Source: Rhodococcus triatomae (GTDB lineage Bacteria; Actinomycetota; Actinomycetes; Mycobacteriales; Mycobacteriaceae). From it: a stretch of DNA of 64,000 bases. Under the pieces are notes generated by a model. It saw nothing but the letters and a program-made list of their open reading frames with translations, did no database searches and had not been told where the DNA came from. The stretch is taken from positions 1,736,001-1,800,000 of the forward strand of contig NZ_CP048814.1 in NCBI RefSeq assembly GCF_014217785.1. The letters run 5' to 3'. Below, in pieces: positions 7,119-16,387 of the stretch. Numbering within the stretch: the stretch's first letter is position 1; each line of letters begins with the position of its first letter. The translations under genes and the position numbers were made by a program.

Positions 7119-8270
7119 ATGCTCGACCTCGGCGTTCTCGCCCGTTCCCGCAAGGAGAACGAGCGACGCCTCCCCATCCACCCGACCCATCTGCCCCGCC
7201 TCGACGCCGACATCCGCGCGCATCTGTTCGTGGAGTCCGGATACGGCGAGGGCTTCGGTGTCACCGACGAGCAACTCTCCATTGTTGTCGCGGGCGTCCG
7301 CCCGCGTGAGCAACTGGTCGCCGAGTGCGACGTCCTGGTGCAGCCCAAGCCGGATGTCGCGGACCTGCAGGAGATGCGGACGGGCCAGATCCTCTGGGGG
7401 TGGCCGCACTGCGTCCAGGATCCCGCGCTCACCCAGGTGGCGATCGACCGGGACCTGACGCTCATCGCCTTCGAGGCGATGAACCACTGGAATCGTGACG
7501 GCAGCTTCGGCCTGCACGTGTTCCACAAGAACAACGAGCTCGCCGGGTACTGCTCGGTGCTGCACGCACTGCAACTCGCCGGATCCACCGGGGACTACGG
7601 TCGACGGCTCCGGGCCGTGGTGATCGGGTTCGGTGCCACCGCACGCGGGGCCGTCACCGCCCTGAACGCGCACGGTGTCGACGACGTCCGGGTGCTGACC
7701 AGCCGGAAGGTCGCAGCGGTCGGATCGCCGATCCACTCGGCCCGGATCGTGCAGGCCGTGTACGACCCGCGCGACCCGTCGGCAGCGCACGCGATGACCG
7801 ACGCCGGCAAGGTTCCGATACCCGAATTCCTCGCGGGCAACGACATCGTCGTCAACTGCGTCCTCCAGGACCCCACTGCACCGCTGACCTTCCTCACGAC
7901 CGCCGACCTGGGAGCCTTCGCCCCGAGAAGCCTTCTCGTGGACGTCTCCTGCGACGAGGGCATGGGGTTCGACTGGGCGCGACCGACCACGTTCGACGAT
8001 CCGGCCTTCGTGGTCGGTGACGGCCTGCTCTACTACGCCGTCGACCACAGCCCGTCGTACCTGTGGGAGTCGGCGACCTGGGAGATCAGTGACGCGCTGA
8101 TCCCGCATCTGCGGACCGTCCTCGGCGGCCCCGACGCGTGGGCGACGGACGAGACGATCGCCCGCGCGATCGAGATCCGCGCCGGGGTGGTGCTCAACCC
8201 CGACATCCTGACCTTCCAGGGCCGCAGCGAAGTCCACCCCCACCCCCGTGCGGCAGTCGCTGCCGGCTGA
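7119..8270 (+). CDS. N5-(carboxyethyl)ornithine synthase-like / alanine dehydrogenase-PNT family
   Basis: 383-aa NAD(P)-dependent dehydrogenase of the alanine dehydrogenase/PNT superfamily. The N-terminus has SRKENERRLPIHP, the family's pyruvate-site signature. A Rossmann segment AVVIGFGATARGAV lies near residue 168, and VNCVLQDP plus VDVSCDEGMGFDWA follow. The pattern fits carboxyethylornithine synthase, which reductively couples pyruvate to ornithine, better than true alanine dehydrogenase. The motif CAGGAG precedes the ATG. It is convergent with an MHS-type transporter with only nine bases between stops, so the two need not be co-regulated. Confidence 0.82.
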   Translation: MLDLGVLARSRKENERRLPIHPTHLPRLDADIRAHLFVESGYGEGFGVTDEQLSIVVAGVRPREQLVAECDVLVQPKPDVADLQEMRTGQILWGWPHCVQDPALTQVAIDRDLTLIAFEAMNHWNRDGSFGLHVFHKNNELAGYCSVLHALQLAGSTGDYGRRLRAVVIGFGATARGAVTALNAHGVDDVRVLTSRKVAAVGSPIHSARIVQAVYDPRDPSAAHAMTDAGKVPIPEFLAGNDIVVNCVLQDPTAPLTFLTTADLGAFAPRSLLVDVSCDEGMGFDWARPTTFDDPAFVVGDGLLYYAVDHSPSYLWESATWEISDALIPHLRTVLGGPDAWATDETIARAIEIRAGVVLNPDILTFQGRSEVHPHPRAAVAAG

Positions 8271-8279
8271 GGCCCGCGA

Positions 8280-9668
8280 TCAGCTGTCCAGCGAGGCGTC
8301 CTTGGTCTCGCGCATCACCAACAGGGCGACGAAGGTCGCCGCGGCGGCGATCAGCAGGTAGACACCCACCCACTCGACGCCGTACGTCGTCGCCAGCCAG
8401 GTCGCGATGAACGGCGCCACGGCGGCGCCGATGATGCTGGACGCGTTGTAGGCGATGCCCGATCCGGTGTAGCGGACGTTGGTCGGGAACAGCTCGGGCA
8501 GTACGGCACTCATCGGCCCGAACGTCAGGCCCATGAGGATCATGCCCACGACGAGGAAGAACAGCATCCGGCCCTCGCTGATGGAGTCCACCGCGAGCAT
8601 CGGGCCGAACGCCAGGCCGAACACCATGATCGCGCCGGTGACGACGAGCAGCGTGGAGCGACGGCCGAAGCGGTCGGCGAGCCAGCCGGCGACCGGAATC
8701 GTCGCCGCGAAGAACAGCACCGCGATCAACTGCAGTACCAGGAAGTCGCTGTAGTGGAAGCCGGCTCCGTGACCGCCGTCCGCCGCCGTCCTGCCGGTGC
8801 CGAAGCTGAGCACCCACGTCGTCATCAGGTAGAAGAGCGTGTACGTCGCGACCATGACGAACGTGCCGATGATCAGCTGCCGCCAGCTGGTCTTGAACAC
8901 CTCGGCGAGCGGGGACTTCACCTTCTCGCCACGCTCGACGGCCCGGGCGAAGACCGGGGTCTCCTCCAGCTTCAGCCGGACGTACAGACCGATGAGGACC
9001 ATCGCCGCGCTGAGCAGGAAGGGAATACGCCAGCCCCAGGTGAGGAAGGATCCGTCCAGATCCGGGTTCCCGTTGTCGTGCTCGAGGAACAGCGTGATGA
9101 TCAGGAACAGGCCGTTGGCCATGAGGAACCCGATCGGGGCGCCGAGTTGTGGCCACATCGCGGCCCAGGCGCGCTTGCCCTTCTTCGCCGTCTCGGTGGC
9201 GAGCAGCGCGGCGCCGCTCCACTCACCACCCAGACCCAGGCCCTGGCTGAATCGCATGATCGCCAGCAGGGCCGGGGCGAGGATGCCGATCTGATGGTAG
9301 GTGGGCAGCAGGCCGATGAGGAAGGTCGCGATGCCCATCGTCAGCAGCGAGCCGACGAGGGTCGCCTTGCGGCCGATGCGATCCCCGAAGTGACCGAAGA
9401 TGATCGATCCGAGCGGCCTGGCCACGAAGGCCAGGCCGAACGTCGCGAGCGAGGCGAGCAACGCCGTCGACGAATCGCCCTTCGGGAAGAACAGGTGGGG
9501 GAACACCGAGACCGCGGCCGTCGCATAGATGTAGAAGTCGTAGAACTCGATGGACGTGCCCACCATGCTCGCGACGACGATGCGGCTCCGGGGAACGCCG
9601 CCGACGGTGGCGTCGTCGTCCTCGGGATTCCCGCCGGGCCCGGATGACGGCAAGGCGGTGGTACTCAC
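8280..9668 (-). CDS. MFS transporter, metabolite:H+ symporter (MHS/ProP-ShiA) type
   Basis: 462-aa inner-membrane symporter with 12 predicted membrane helices. After a short soluble N-terminus comes SMVGTSIEFYDFYIY, diagnostic of the MHS subfamily, then the loop 2-3 motif GHFGDRIGRKATL and GLGLGGEWSGAALLATE. The loop 8-9 motif ADRFGRRSTLL is also present. The GTG at 9668 was chosen because CAGGAG stands eight bases upstream; the frame stays open to 9740 but without such a site. The substrate (a carboxylate, betaine or aromatic acid) cannot be told from sequence alone. Confidence 0.9.
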   Translation of the reverse strand: MSTTALPSSGPGGNPEDDDATVGGVPRSRIVVASMVGTSIEFYDFYIYATAAVSVFPHLFFPKGDSSTALLASLATFGLAFVARPLGSIIFGHFGDRIGRKATLVGSLLTMGIATFLIGLLPTYHQIGILAPALLAIMRFSQGLGLGGEWSGAALLATETAKKGKRAWAAMWPQLGAPIGFLMANGLFLIITLFLEHDNGNPDLDGSFLTWGWRIPFLLSAAMVLIGLYVRLKLEETPVFARAVERGEKVKSPLAEVFKTSWRQLIIGTFVMVATYTLFYLMTTWVLSFGTGRTAADGGHGAGFHYSDFLVLQLIAVLFFAATIPVAGWLADRFGRRSTLLVVTGAIMVFGLAFGPMLAVDSISEGRMLFFLVVGMILMGLTFGPMSAVLPELFPTNVRYTGSGIAYNASSIIGAAVAPFIATWLATTYGVEWVGVYLLIAAAATFVALLVMRETKDASLDS

Positions 9669-9743
9669 TGGGGCAACTCCTGAGACTTCGATGCTGTTCG
9701 ACCGGGCGGTCGCGATCCGGTTTCCGGAACCCCGTCCCAATCA

Positions 9744-9757
9744 GTAGGAAGTCCTAC
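9744..9757. promoter_or_regulatory. Palindrome GTAGGAAGTCCTAC upstream of the MFS gene
   Basis: A perfect 14-bp dyad about 75 bases before the GTG of the transporter gene, in the gap between it and the end of the mnh operon. The position suits an operator, but no matching regulator is adjacent. A weaker GAAC-N10-GTTC dyad lies next to it. Confidence 0.4.
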
Positions 9758-9829
9758 CGAGTAGAGAATTGAACACCCTGGATAGTTCACGACGCAAATA
9801 GACGCCCCTGCGGGACCGCACCGGCGAGG

Positions 9830-10225
9830 TCAGCGAGTCGGACCCGTCTCCTGGCCGGTGTCACCCTCCCCTGGGTCGGCCTGCCCCGAGCCACCCTGCC
9901 CGGCGGACCCGAGTTCGTCGTAGCCCGTCCGCGCGGACAACGGGGCACCGACCAGATAGGCGGCCCGCCCCAGCGCGTTCCCCCCGACCGCGGAGGTGGC
10001 CAGGTTGATCACGATGGCGGCACCGGCCTTGACCGCGTTGGCAACGCTCGGGTCGAGCAGCAGCACCCCGAGGATCAGCAGCGAGATCCCGAGACCCGAC
10101 GCGGTGGTGATCGCGCTGATCCGGGCATAGGCGTCCGGCAGTCTCAGCAACCCCAGCGCGCCGGCCGCGAACACGAGCGCACCGGCGACCAGGAGCACCG
10201 CCCCCACGATCTCGTTCGCGTTCAT
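9830..10225 (-). CDS. mnhG: Na+/H+ antiporter subunit G (MnhG/MrpG)
   Basis: 131-aa subunit with three membrane helices (residues 8-100, including GLLRLPDAYARI, the MrpG signature). The polar C-terminal tail of about 30 residues (GSAGQGGSGQADPGEGD) is longer than in many homologues. It is the last gene of the mnh operon, and its ATG overlaps the stop of mnhF by four bases. It is part of the multisubunit Mrp antiporter that exports Na+ for H+. Confidence 0.9.
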   Translation of the reverse strand: MNANEIVGAVLLVAGALVFAAGALGLLRLPDAYARISAITTASGLGISLLILGVLLLDPSVANAVKAGAAIVINLATSAVGGNALGRAAYLVGAPLSARTGYDELGSAGQGGSGQADPGEGDTGQETGPTR

Positions 10226-10482
10226 CGCCGCCCCCGGGTGACCAGCCGGGCCATGGACATCGTGGCCAGGAACCCGACCACTGTGGCCACGAGAATCACG
10301 TCGAAGACCACGCCCTCGGCAAGCTGTGTGCCCAGCAGGGCGACCACTCCGACGAACGCGAAGAAGATGAGGTCGGTGGCCACCGCGCGATCGGCATCGG
10401 TGGGCCCGGTGTGGATCCGCCAGGCCGCCGGGACCATCGTGAGTGCGACGACGACCAGGACCGTCCATACGACGAGGTTCAC
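10222..10482 (-). CDS. mnhF: Na+/H+ antiporter subunit F (MnhF/MrpF)
   Basis: 86-aa hydrophobic subunit with three membrane helices. The segment RIHTGPTDADRAVATDLIFF is the conserved core of MrpF. It overlaps both neighbours by four bases (ATGA), so mnhE, mnhF and mnhG are translationally coupled. Confidence 0.93.
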   Translation of the reverse strand: MNLVVWTVLVVVALTMVPAAWRIHTGPTDADRAVATDLIFFAFVGVVALLGTQLAEGVVFDVILVATVVGFLATMSMARLVTRGRR

Positions 10483-10898
10483 GATTGCTCTCCCTTGTCC
10501 GATGCACTCCGGCCCGGCAACGCACCGACATTCGCATTCCGCCGGAGTGCGCGGAGCATCCGGGCCTCCAGGTCACCGAGTTCGCGCCGGAACGCCCCCG
10601 GCTCCGGCGCATACATGCCGTGGACGTACAGCACCGGGTGCTCGGGCCCGGCACGTACCGCGAGAGTGAGCGTCCCCGGGGTCAGTGAGATCAGATTCGC
10701 CAGCAGGGTGATCTCGAGATCGGTCCGGCACCGCAGCGGCAACTCGACGATGCCGGCCTGCACGTCGCTACCGGGGGTGGCGATGTCCCTGATCACCGTC
10801 AAGTTGGAGACGACGAGCAGCCATCCGAAGTAGCCGGCGAACCCGAGCAGCCGCCACGGCCAGGTGATCAGGTGTGTGACACGGCGTGCGGCGCTCAT
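10479..10898 (-). CDS. mnhE: Na+/H+ antiporter subunit E (MnhE/MrpE)
   Basis: 139-aa subunit. One or two membrane helices (WPWRLLGFAGYFGWLLVVSN) are followed by the conserved LLANLISLTPGTLTLAV and a cytoplasmic domain with LYVHGM. The ATG at 10898 overlaps the mnhD stop by four bases; the longer open frame upstream is inside mnhD and is not used. Confidence 0.92.
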   Translation of the reverse strand: MSAARRVTHLITWPWRLLGFAGYFGWLLVVSNLTVIRDIATPGSDVQAGIVELPLRCRTDLEITLLANLISLTPGTLTLAVRAGPEHPVLYVHGMYAPEPGAFRRELGDLEARMLRALRRNANVGALPGRSASDKGEQS

Positions 10899-12412
10899 CG
10901 CAGCACCGCCTCGACGTAGGCGGCGGGATCGTACAAACCGGCCGCGGCCTGCTCGACCAGCACGAGGACGCCCTGCGCACCGAGACCGACACACAGCGTC
11001 GCGGCGGTCAGGACCAGGGCGGGCCCGGCGAGGCGTAACGGAATCCTCGGCGACCTCGGGTCCGCCTGCGCCGCAGCGCGAGTGGGCCCCCCTCCGCCGA
11101 CCGGAACCAGCGGCCGGTCAGCGGCGACGTAGTTGCCCATGAACATGCCCTTCCAGATCTTGAGCATGGACATGAGCGTCAGCAGACTGACCACGATCAC
11201 CACTGCCAGGACCAGGAACCGACGTTCTTCGACCGCCGCCTCGGCGAGCAGGAGCTTGGCCACGAACCCGGAGAAGGGCGGCAGTCCCGCGAGCGACAGC
11301 GCGGCACCGAAGAACGCGGCGGCGACGAGTGGTTCACGTTTCGCGAGGCCCTGCACGGACCCCAGGGTGTCGGTGCCGTACGTCGTCTCCACCGCGCCGG
11401 TCGACAGGAACAGCGACGCCTTCACGATCATGTGATGGAGCAGGTAGAAGATCCCGGCGGTGAGGCCGATCGGCCCGAACAGTGCCACACCGAGCAGGAT
11501 GTAGCCGATCTGGCTGACCATGTGGAATGTCAGGATGGTGCGCGCCTCGTTCTCGCCGACGGCACCGAACACCCCCACCAGCATCGTGGCGCAGGTGACG
11601 AGCAGGGCGATCCACAGGTACGTCGATTCGCCCTCGAAGATCACCGCGTAGATCCGGTAGATCGCATAGATCGCGACCTTGGTGTGCAGTCCGGAGAACA
11701 GCGCCCGCACGGCCGGCGACGCGTCGGGGTAGGTCTGTGTGAGCCATCCGTGCACCGGGACGACGGCGGCCTTGACGCACAGCGCGACGAGGACGACGGC
11801 GCACGCCGAGGCGACGAGCGGGGACTCTCGGGCGGCGCCGGCGAGTTCGGCGATGTTCACCGTTCCCGCCACCCCGTACACGAGGCCGACCCCGATCAGG
11901 AAGATCGTCGACGTCAGCAGGTTCGTCGTGACGTAGAGGCGACCGGCAGACAGGCGACGCGCACCACCGAAGATCGCGATGAGCCCGTACGAGGGGAGCA
12001 ACATCACCTCGATGAACACGAACAGGTTGAACAGGTCGCCGGTGAAGAGTGCGCCGTAGACACCGGCGGACAGCACCAGTACCAGCGGAGCGAAGTATCG
12101 GCGGTCGCTGTCGCCGGCGACCACACCGAACCACGAGCACACGAGGGTGAGCAGCGCGGTCACCGTCATCATCAGCGCACTGAACATGTCGGCGACGAAC
12201 GGGATGGCGATTCCGTTCGGCCACAGACCGACGTTGCTCACCAGGACCTCGCCGCCGTCGACGGCCACGACGAGGACGACGCCGAACGCGACGGCGGCGA
12301 GATGAGTGGCGAGCAGGATCACCGCGCGCACCGTCCGCGAGGGGACGACTGCCGTGAGCGCCGCGGCCAGGAGCGGAACGGCGACGGCCAGCGGCAGGAG
12401 TGTTCCGGTCAT
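10895..12412 (-). CDS. mnhD: Na+/H+ antiporter subunit D (MnhD/MrpD)
   Basis: 505-aa membrane protein related to complex I subunits NuoM/NuoN, with about 14 helices. The family core FYLLHHMIVKASLFLSTGAV and GLPPFSGFVAKLLL are present, carrying the lysine and histidine residues of the proton path. It probably forms one of the ion-translocating units. Four-base overlaps join it to mnhC and mnhE. Confidence 0.95.
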   Translation of the reverse strand: MTGTLLPLAVAVPLLAAALTAVVPSRTVRAVILLATHLAAVAFGVVLVVAVDGGEVLVSNVGLWPNGIAIPFVADMFSALMMTVTALLTLVCSWFGVVAGDSDRRYFAPLVLVLSAGVYGALFTGDLFNLFVFIEVMLLPSYGLIAIFGGARRLSAGRLYVTTNLLTSTIFLIGVGLVYGVAGTVNIAELAGAARESPLVASACAVVLVALCVKAAVVPVHGWLTQTYPDASPAVRALFSGLHTKVAIYAIYRIYAVIFEGESTYLWIALLVTCATMLVGVFGAVGENEARTILTFHMVSQIGYILLGVALFGPIGLTAGIFYLLHHMIVKASLFLSTGAVETTYGTDTLGSVQGLAKREPLVAAAFFGAALSLAGLPPFSGFVAKLLLAEAAVEERRFLVLAVVIVVSLLTLMSMLKIWKGMFMGNYVAADRPLVPVGGGGPTRAAAQADPRSPRIPLRLAGPALVLTAATLCVGLGAQGVLVLVEQAAAGLYDPAAYVEAVLR

Positions 12413-12789
12413 GAGGTCTCCTCGTCACGGCCGGCGGGACCGGGGCTGTCGGGACCGGGGCCGGTGTCGGGGTCGGGGTCGGGGACGGTGTCGTCGTCGT
12501 CCGTACCGTCGTCGACCGCGGCCAGCGTGAGCATGTAGATCGTGATGGAGAAGGCGATCACGATGGCCGTGAGGGTGAACGCCTGTGGCAGCGCATCCGC
12601 CATCGACGCGAGATCGGACAGATGCACCAGCGGGGCGTCCCGATCGGACGTCACCCCCGACGCCATGAGCACGAGGTTCCCGGCGTGGCCGAGCAGCACG
12701 AAACCGAAGGTGATGCGGACCATCCCGCGTTGCAGCACGAGGTACACCCCGCCGACGACGAGGACACCGACCAGGAGAGCGAGAGTCAT
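12409..12789 (-). CDS. mnhC: Na+/H+ antiporter subunit C (MnhC/MrpC) with acidic tail
   Basis: 126-aa NuoK-like subunit with three membrane helices (core GFVLLGHAGNLVLM and LTATVI-type LTAIVIAFSITIY). The last 34 residues are an unusual low-complexity Asp/Pro/Gly tail (DDGTDDDD, PDPDPDTGPGPD) that is not part of the NuoK fold. The tail is encoded by a G-rich repeat on the plus strand. It is coupled by ATGA to both mnhAB and mnhD. Confidence 0.92.
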   Translation of the reverse strand: MTLALLVGVLVVGGVYLVLQRGMVRITFGFVLLGHAGNLVLMASGVTSDRDAPLVHLSDLASMADALPQAFTLTAIVIAFSITIYMLTLAAVDDGTDDDDTVPDPDPDTGPGPDSPGPAGRDEETS

Positions 12790-15602
12790 CGGCCGTCTCC
12801 GTTCCGTCCGGACCGGGCCGCCCGCGTGGGCACCGCCGGCTCCGCCTCGGTGCCCGGGTCGCGTCCCAGCCGGTTGAGCGAGGCGAGGACGATCCCGATC
12901 ACCGCGAGGTAGACGCCCAGATCGAAGACGAGGGCGGTGGTGAAGTGGTAGTCGCCGCCCCACGGCAACGGGACGGTGAAGTGCAGCGGAGTGAGGAACG
13001 CGCCGTCGACGTAGCCGAGCAGACCGACTGCGGTTCCCAACGCGACGCCGGAGCAGATGAGCCCGATGTACGGCAACCGGATCGGCGCCCGGGCGGCGTC
13101 GGGGGCACTCAGATAGGCGAGCGCGAACGCCGCGCCGCCGACGAGGGCCGAGATGAACCCGCCACCGGGGTCGTAATGTCCACGGAGCAGGAGATACACC
13201 GACAGGACGATGAGCGCCGGGGTCAGCCATCGGCCGACGGTGCGGGCCAGAAGCGTGTTGTCCACGGCCGATCCGACGGGTGTGTCCCGCAGAGATTCCG
13301 CGTGTGGGTCGGGCCTGGTGGGGAGCAATCGCGCCGAATCGAGCAGACCGGCGACCACCAGCCCGGCGATCCCCAGCACCGTGAGCTCGCCGAGGGTGTC
13401 GAGCGCGCGGAAGTCCACGAGGATCGTGTTGACGATGTTGGTACCACCGGTGACCGCCTCCGTCTCGGCGACGAAGTAGTCGGCCGCCGGTGACCGCTCG
13501 CGACGGCCGGTGAGGAAGTACGTCCCGAACGCGGCGGCGGCACCGGCGGCGACGGCGACCCCCGCCGCGGCGTTGCGCCGCATCCGGGACGGCCTGCGGA
13601 ACCGGGCGGGCAGCCGACGCAGCACGAGCACCGCGACGACGACGGTGAGCACCTCGACGAGGAGCTGCGTGAGCCCCACGTCCGGGGCACCGAGGACGAA
13701 GAAGACGAGAGCGACGGCGAACCCCACCACACCGAGCAACGCCAGGGCCGCGAGCCGGGACGAGGTGGAGACGACACCCAGCACGCCCACCGCCACGAGC
13801 ACCAGCAGCAGCCAGTCGACCGGCTCCGTCACCGGTTCCGGGAAGGGCACGACCACGACGCCGAGCACGAGCGCCGCCACCGCCGAGGCCACGAGGACGA
13901 GGAGCGGGGCAGCCAGGTGCCGGGTCGGCGACTGGGACCTGGTCAGGTCTCCGACCCGGGCGCCGAACGCGATGGTCCCCGCGTGGATCCGCTCGAACAC
14001 GTCGACCCCCCGCACGGGGAACAGATCCCGGTCGAGTACCCGGTCGACCGCGTCGCGGCGCAGGAACAGCAGGCTACCGACGGCGATCGCGGTCACCGAC
14101 ATCCACAGTGCGGGTGTGAACCCGTACCAGAGCGCCAGGTGGACGTTGCCCACCTCGCCCTGGGTGTCGAGGGAGATGCGATCCACCAGCGGGGCGAGCC
14201 ACTGCGAATTCAACCCCAGGACGAGTCCGGCGATCGAGGAGACCGCGGCGGGCACGCGGAACGCGATCGACGGGTCGTGCAGCCGGGCCTGCGTGGTGGG
14301 ACCACCGAACGCGCCGTAGACGATGCGGAAGGAGTAGGCGAACGTGAGGATCGACGCCGATACCGCGACGGCACCGACGACCCCGCCCGCGAACTGCGGC
14401 CCCGGCGCCTCGAGATAGGCGCCGAACAGGTTCTCCTTGGAGACGAAGCCGAGGAGCGGGGGTATCCCCGCCATCGAGGCCGCCGACAGCGCGGCGAGAA
14501 CTCCGGTGACCGGCATGACCCGCCACAGGCCGGTGAGCTGCCGGATGTCCCGGCTGCCCACTTCCCGGTCGATCACCCCGACCAGCATGAACAGCGTCGC
14601 CTTGAACAGGGCGTGGGCGAGGGTGTGCAACCCGGCCGCGGCGAGCGCGGTGGGCGTCCCCACCCCGATGACGGCGACGATCAGGCCCAGCTGGCTCACG
14701 GTGGAATAGGCGAGCAGTTCCTTGAGGTCGTGGCGTTGCAGTGCGAACACGGCGCCGAGGACCGCGGTGAGCAGGCCCACGCCGATCAGCATCGCCTGCC
14801 AGACGCCGTTCGCGCCGAGCGCGGGCGAGAACCGCATCAGCAGGTAGATCCCCGCCTTGACCATCGCCGCGGCGTGCAGATAGGCACTCACCGGCGTCGC
14901 GGCGGCCATCGCGTCCGGAAGCCAGTAGTGGAACGGGAACTGCGCGGACTTCGTGAAGGCGGCGACCGCGATCAGGATTCCCACACTGGTCGAGAACGCG
15001 GTGTTCTCGTGCCAGATCGGATCCGCGAGTATCGCGCCGAGGTTTGTCGTGCCGGTGAACGACCACATCGTGACCACGGCGGCGAGCAGTGCCAGCCCGC
15101 CCGCGCCGGTGAGCAGGAAGGTACGTACGGCGGGGCCGCTCGCCCTCGCACCGGAACGTCCGATCAGGAAGAACGAGCAGATCGTCGTGAACTCCCAGAA
15201 CACGAACAGCAACACGATGTCGTCCGCGAGGACGAGCCCGAACATGGACGCGGCGAACAGCGTCATCAGAAGGTAGAAACCGCCGTGCCTGCCGTGGCCG
15301 AAATAGCTCGCCGAGTACGCCATGATCAGCGCACCCACGCCGAGCACGAGCACCAGGAACAGGAATGCGGTGCCGTCCAGACGTAGCGAGAAGTCGATCC
15401 CGAGGGCCGGGATCCATGCGTGTGTCACCTGTACGACGCCGGAATCCGCGAGTTGGGGCGTGGCGACGACCGCGACCACGGCGCCGACCGTCGTGAACAC
15501 CGCGGCGAGGATCCAGCCGGTGGCCCTGCCGACGGCGCGATCGACGAACGGGGCGGCGACGGCCGCCGCCGACAGGACGATCAACGCCCAGACCAAGACC
15601 AT
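12786..15602 (-). CDS. mnhA: Na+/H+ antiporter subunit A fused to B (MnhAB/MrpAB)
   Basis: 938-aa first gene of the Mrp operon. Residues 1-about 480 are the NuoL-like channel (FSRSGARASGP-type loop, LPDAMAAATPVSAYLHAAAMVKAG, LAHALFKATLFMLVG). The middle contains the MrpA-specific helices, and the last about 150 residues form an MnhB domain (LSVYLLLRGHYDPGGGFISALVGGAAFALAY). A separate mnhB gene is therefore absent. The SD-like AAGGTGG precedes the ATG. The operon order is AB-C-D-E-F-G, with every junction a four-base overlap. Role: Na+ extrusion, pH and salt tolerance. Confidence 0.95.
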   Translation of the reverse strand: MVLVWALIVLSAAAVAAPFVDRAVGRATGWILAAVFTTVGAVVAVVATPQLADSGVVQVTHAWIPALGIDFSLRLDGTAFLFLVLVLGVGALIMAYSASYFGHGRHGGFYLLMTLFAASMFGLVLADDIVLLFVFWEFTTICSFFLIGRSGARASGPAVRTFLLTGAGGLALLAAVVTMWSFTGTTNLGAILADPIWHENTAFSTSVGILIAVAAFTKSAQFPFHYWLPDAMAAATPVSAYLHAAAMVKAGIYLLMRFSPALGANGVWQAMLIGVGLLTAVLGAVFALQRHDLKELLAYSTVSQLGLIVAVIGVGTPTALAAAGLHTLAHALFKATLFMLVGVIDREVGSRDIRQLTGLWRVMPVTGVLAALSAASMAGIPPLLGFVSKENLFGAYLEAPGPQFAGGVVGAVAVSASILTFAYSFRIVYGAFGGPTTQARLHDPSIAFRVPAAVSSIAGLVLGLNSQWLAPLVDRISLDTQGEVGNVHLALWYGFTPALWMSVTAIAVGSLLFLRRDAVDRVLDRDLFPVRGVDVFERIHAGTIAFGARVGDLTRSQSPTRHLAAPLLVLVASAVAALVLGVVVVPFPEPVTEPVDWLLLVLVAVGVLGVVSTSSRLAALALLGVVGFAVALVFFVLGAPDVGLTQLLVEVLTVVVAVLVLRRLPARFRRPSRMRRNAAAGVAVAAGAAAAFGTYFLTGRRERSPAADYFVAETEAVTGGTNIVNTILVDFRALDTLGELTVLGIAGLVVAGLLDSARLLPTRPDPHAESLRDTPVGSAVDNTLLARTVGRWLTPALIVLSVYLLLRGHYDPGGGFISALVGGAAFALAYLSAPDAARAPIRLPYIGLICSGVALGTAVGLLGYVDGAFLTPLHFTVPLPWGGDYHFTTALVFDLGVYLAVIGIVLASLNRLGRDPGTEAEPAVPTRAARSGRNGDGR

Positions 15603-15873
15603 GCAGCCACCTTCACGAGCCGTCGACGAATGCAGACGCCGACCAGGCTTCCCGGCACACCGCCGCTCAATCTATCCGATCCCGCCGTGCGGTCCGCCAT
15701 CGCCGCATCCGGCGTGCCGCTAGCCTGCACGTAGCAGAACTCCCCGCGGCGGGGTGGCGGTCGGTGGCTGCCTCCCCGAACGGATCCGCACTACTGTTGC
15801 GAGGTGTTCGAGTGCATGCGACAGCGGCACACGACGCCGAGCAACCACACGAGCTACCTGGAGGGGTCGACTA

Positions 15874-16377
15874 GTGAGCAACACCGACGGCACGTACGAG
15901 CGCTACACCGGTGACGGGGTACCGCGCACCGTCACGTCCATCCCGTTGACCGACGTCGATGCCCGGACCCCGGCCGACGCGAGTATCGGCGCGCTGGTCA
16001 AGGATGCGACGACGCAGATGTCGACGCTCGTGCGCGCCGAGGTGGAGCTGGCCAAGGCCGAGGTGACCGGCGAGGTCAAGCGGGGCCTGCAGGGCAGCGT
16101 GTTCTTCATCCTCGCCTTCACCGTCCTGCTCTTCAGTTCGTTCTTCTTCTTCTTCTTCCTCGCCGAGTTGCTGGACGTGTGGGTCGCTCGTTGGCTGGCC
16201 TTCCTCATCGTGTTCCTCATCATGGTCGTGGCCACCGCGATCCTCGCGTTCATCGGCTATCGGCGGGTGAAGAAGATCCGGGCTCCGGAGAAGACCATCG
16301 AGTCCTTGAAGACGACGGGGTCGGTGCTGTCGGCGGCAGGCCACGAGCCCGTCCCCACCGGGCGACACGCGAAATAG
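15874..16377 (+). CDS. Membrane protein, phage-holin-superfamily (DUF1469/Rv3669 type)
   Basis: 167-aa protein with an amphipathic N-terminal helix (LVKDATTQMSTLVRAEVELAKAEV) and two membrane helices: a phenylalanine-rich one (FFILAFTVLLFSSFFFFFF) and WLAFLIVFLIMVVATAILAFIGY. This is the DUF1469 pattern, annotated as holin-like by fold, not from phage. The GTG at 15874 follows GGAGGGG. The epoxide-hydrolase gene follows 10 bases later, as in M. tuberculosis Rv3669-Rv3670, so they are probably one transcript. Function unknown. Confidence 0.85.
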   Translation: MSNTDGTYERYTGDGVPRTVTSIPLTDVDARTPADASIGALVKDATTQMSTLVRAEVELAKAEVTGEVKRGLQGSVFFILAFTVLLFSSFFFFFFLAELLDVWVARWLAFLIVFLIMVVATAILAFIGYRRVKKIRAPEKTIESLKTTGSVLSAAGHEPVPTGRHAK

Positions 16378-16387
16378 ACGACGGGCT

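Noticed and set aside
13917..15386. 489-aa plus-strand open frame inside mnhAB
   Set aside because: Arg/Glu/His-rich shadow of the antiporter gene; no start signal or motif.
15874..16377. Phage holin or prophage remnant
   Set aside because: The holin-like label reflects only the two-helix fold of DUF1469. The gene is in conserved chromosomal order with ephE and marP, and no phage genes are near.
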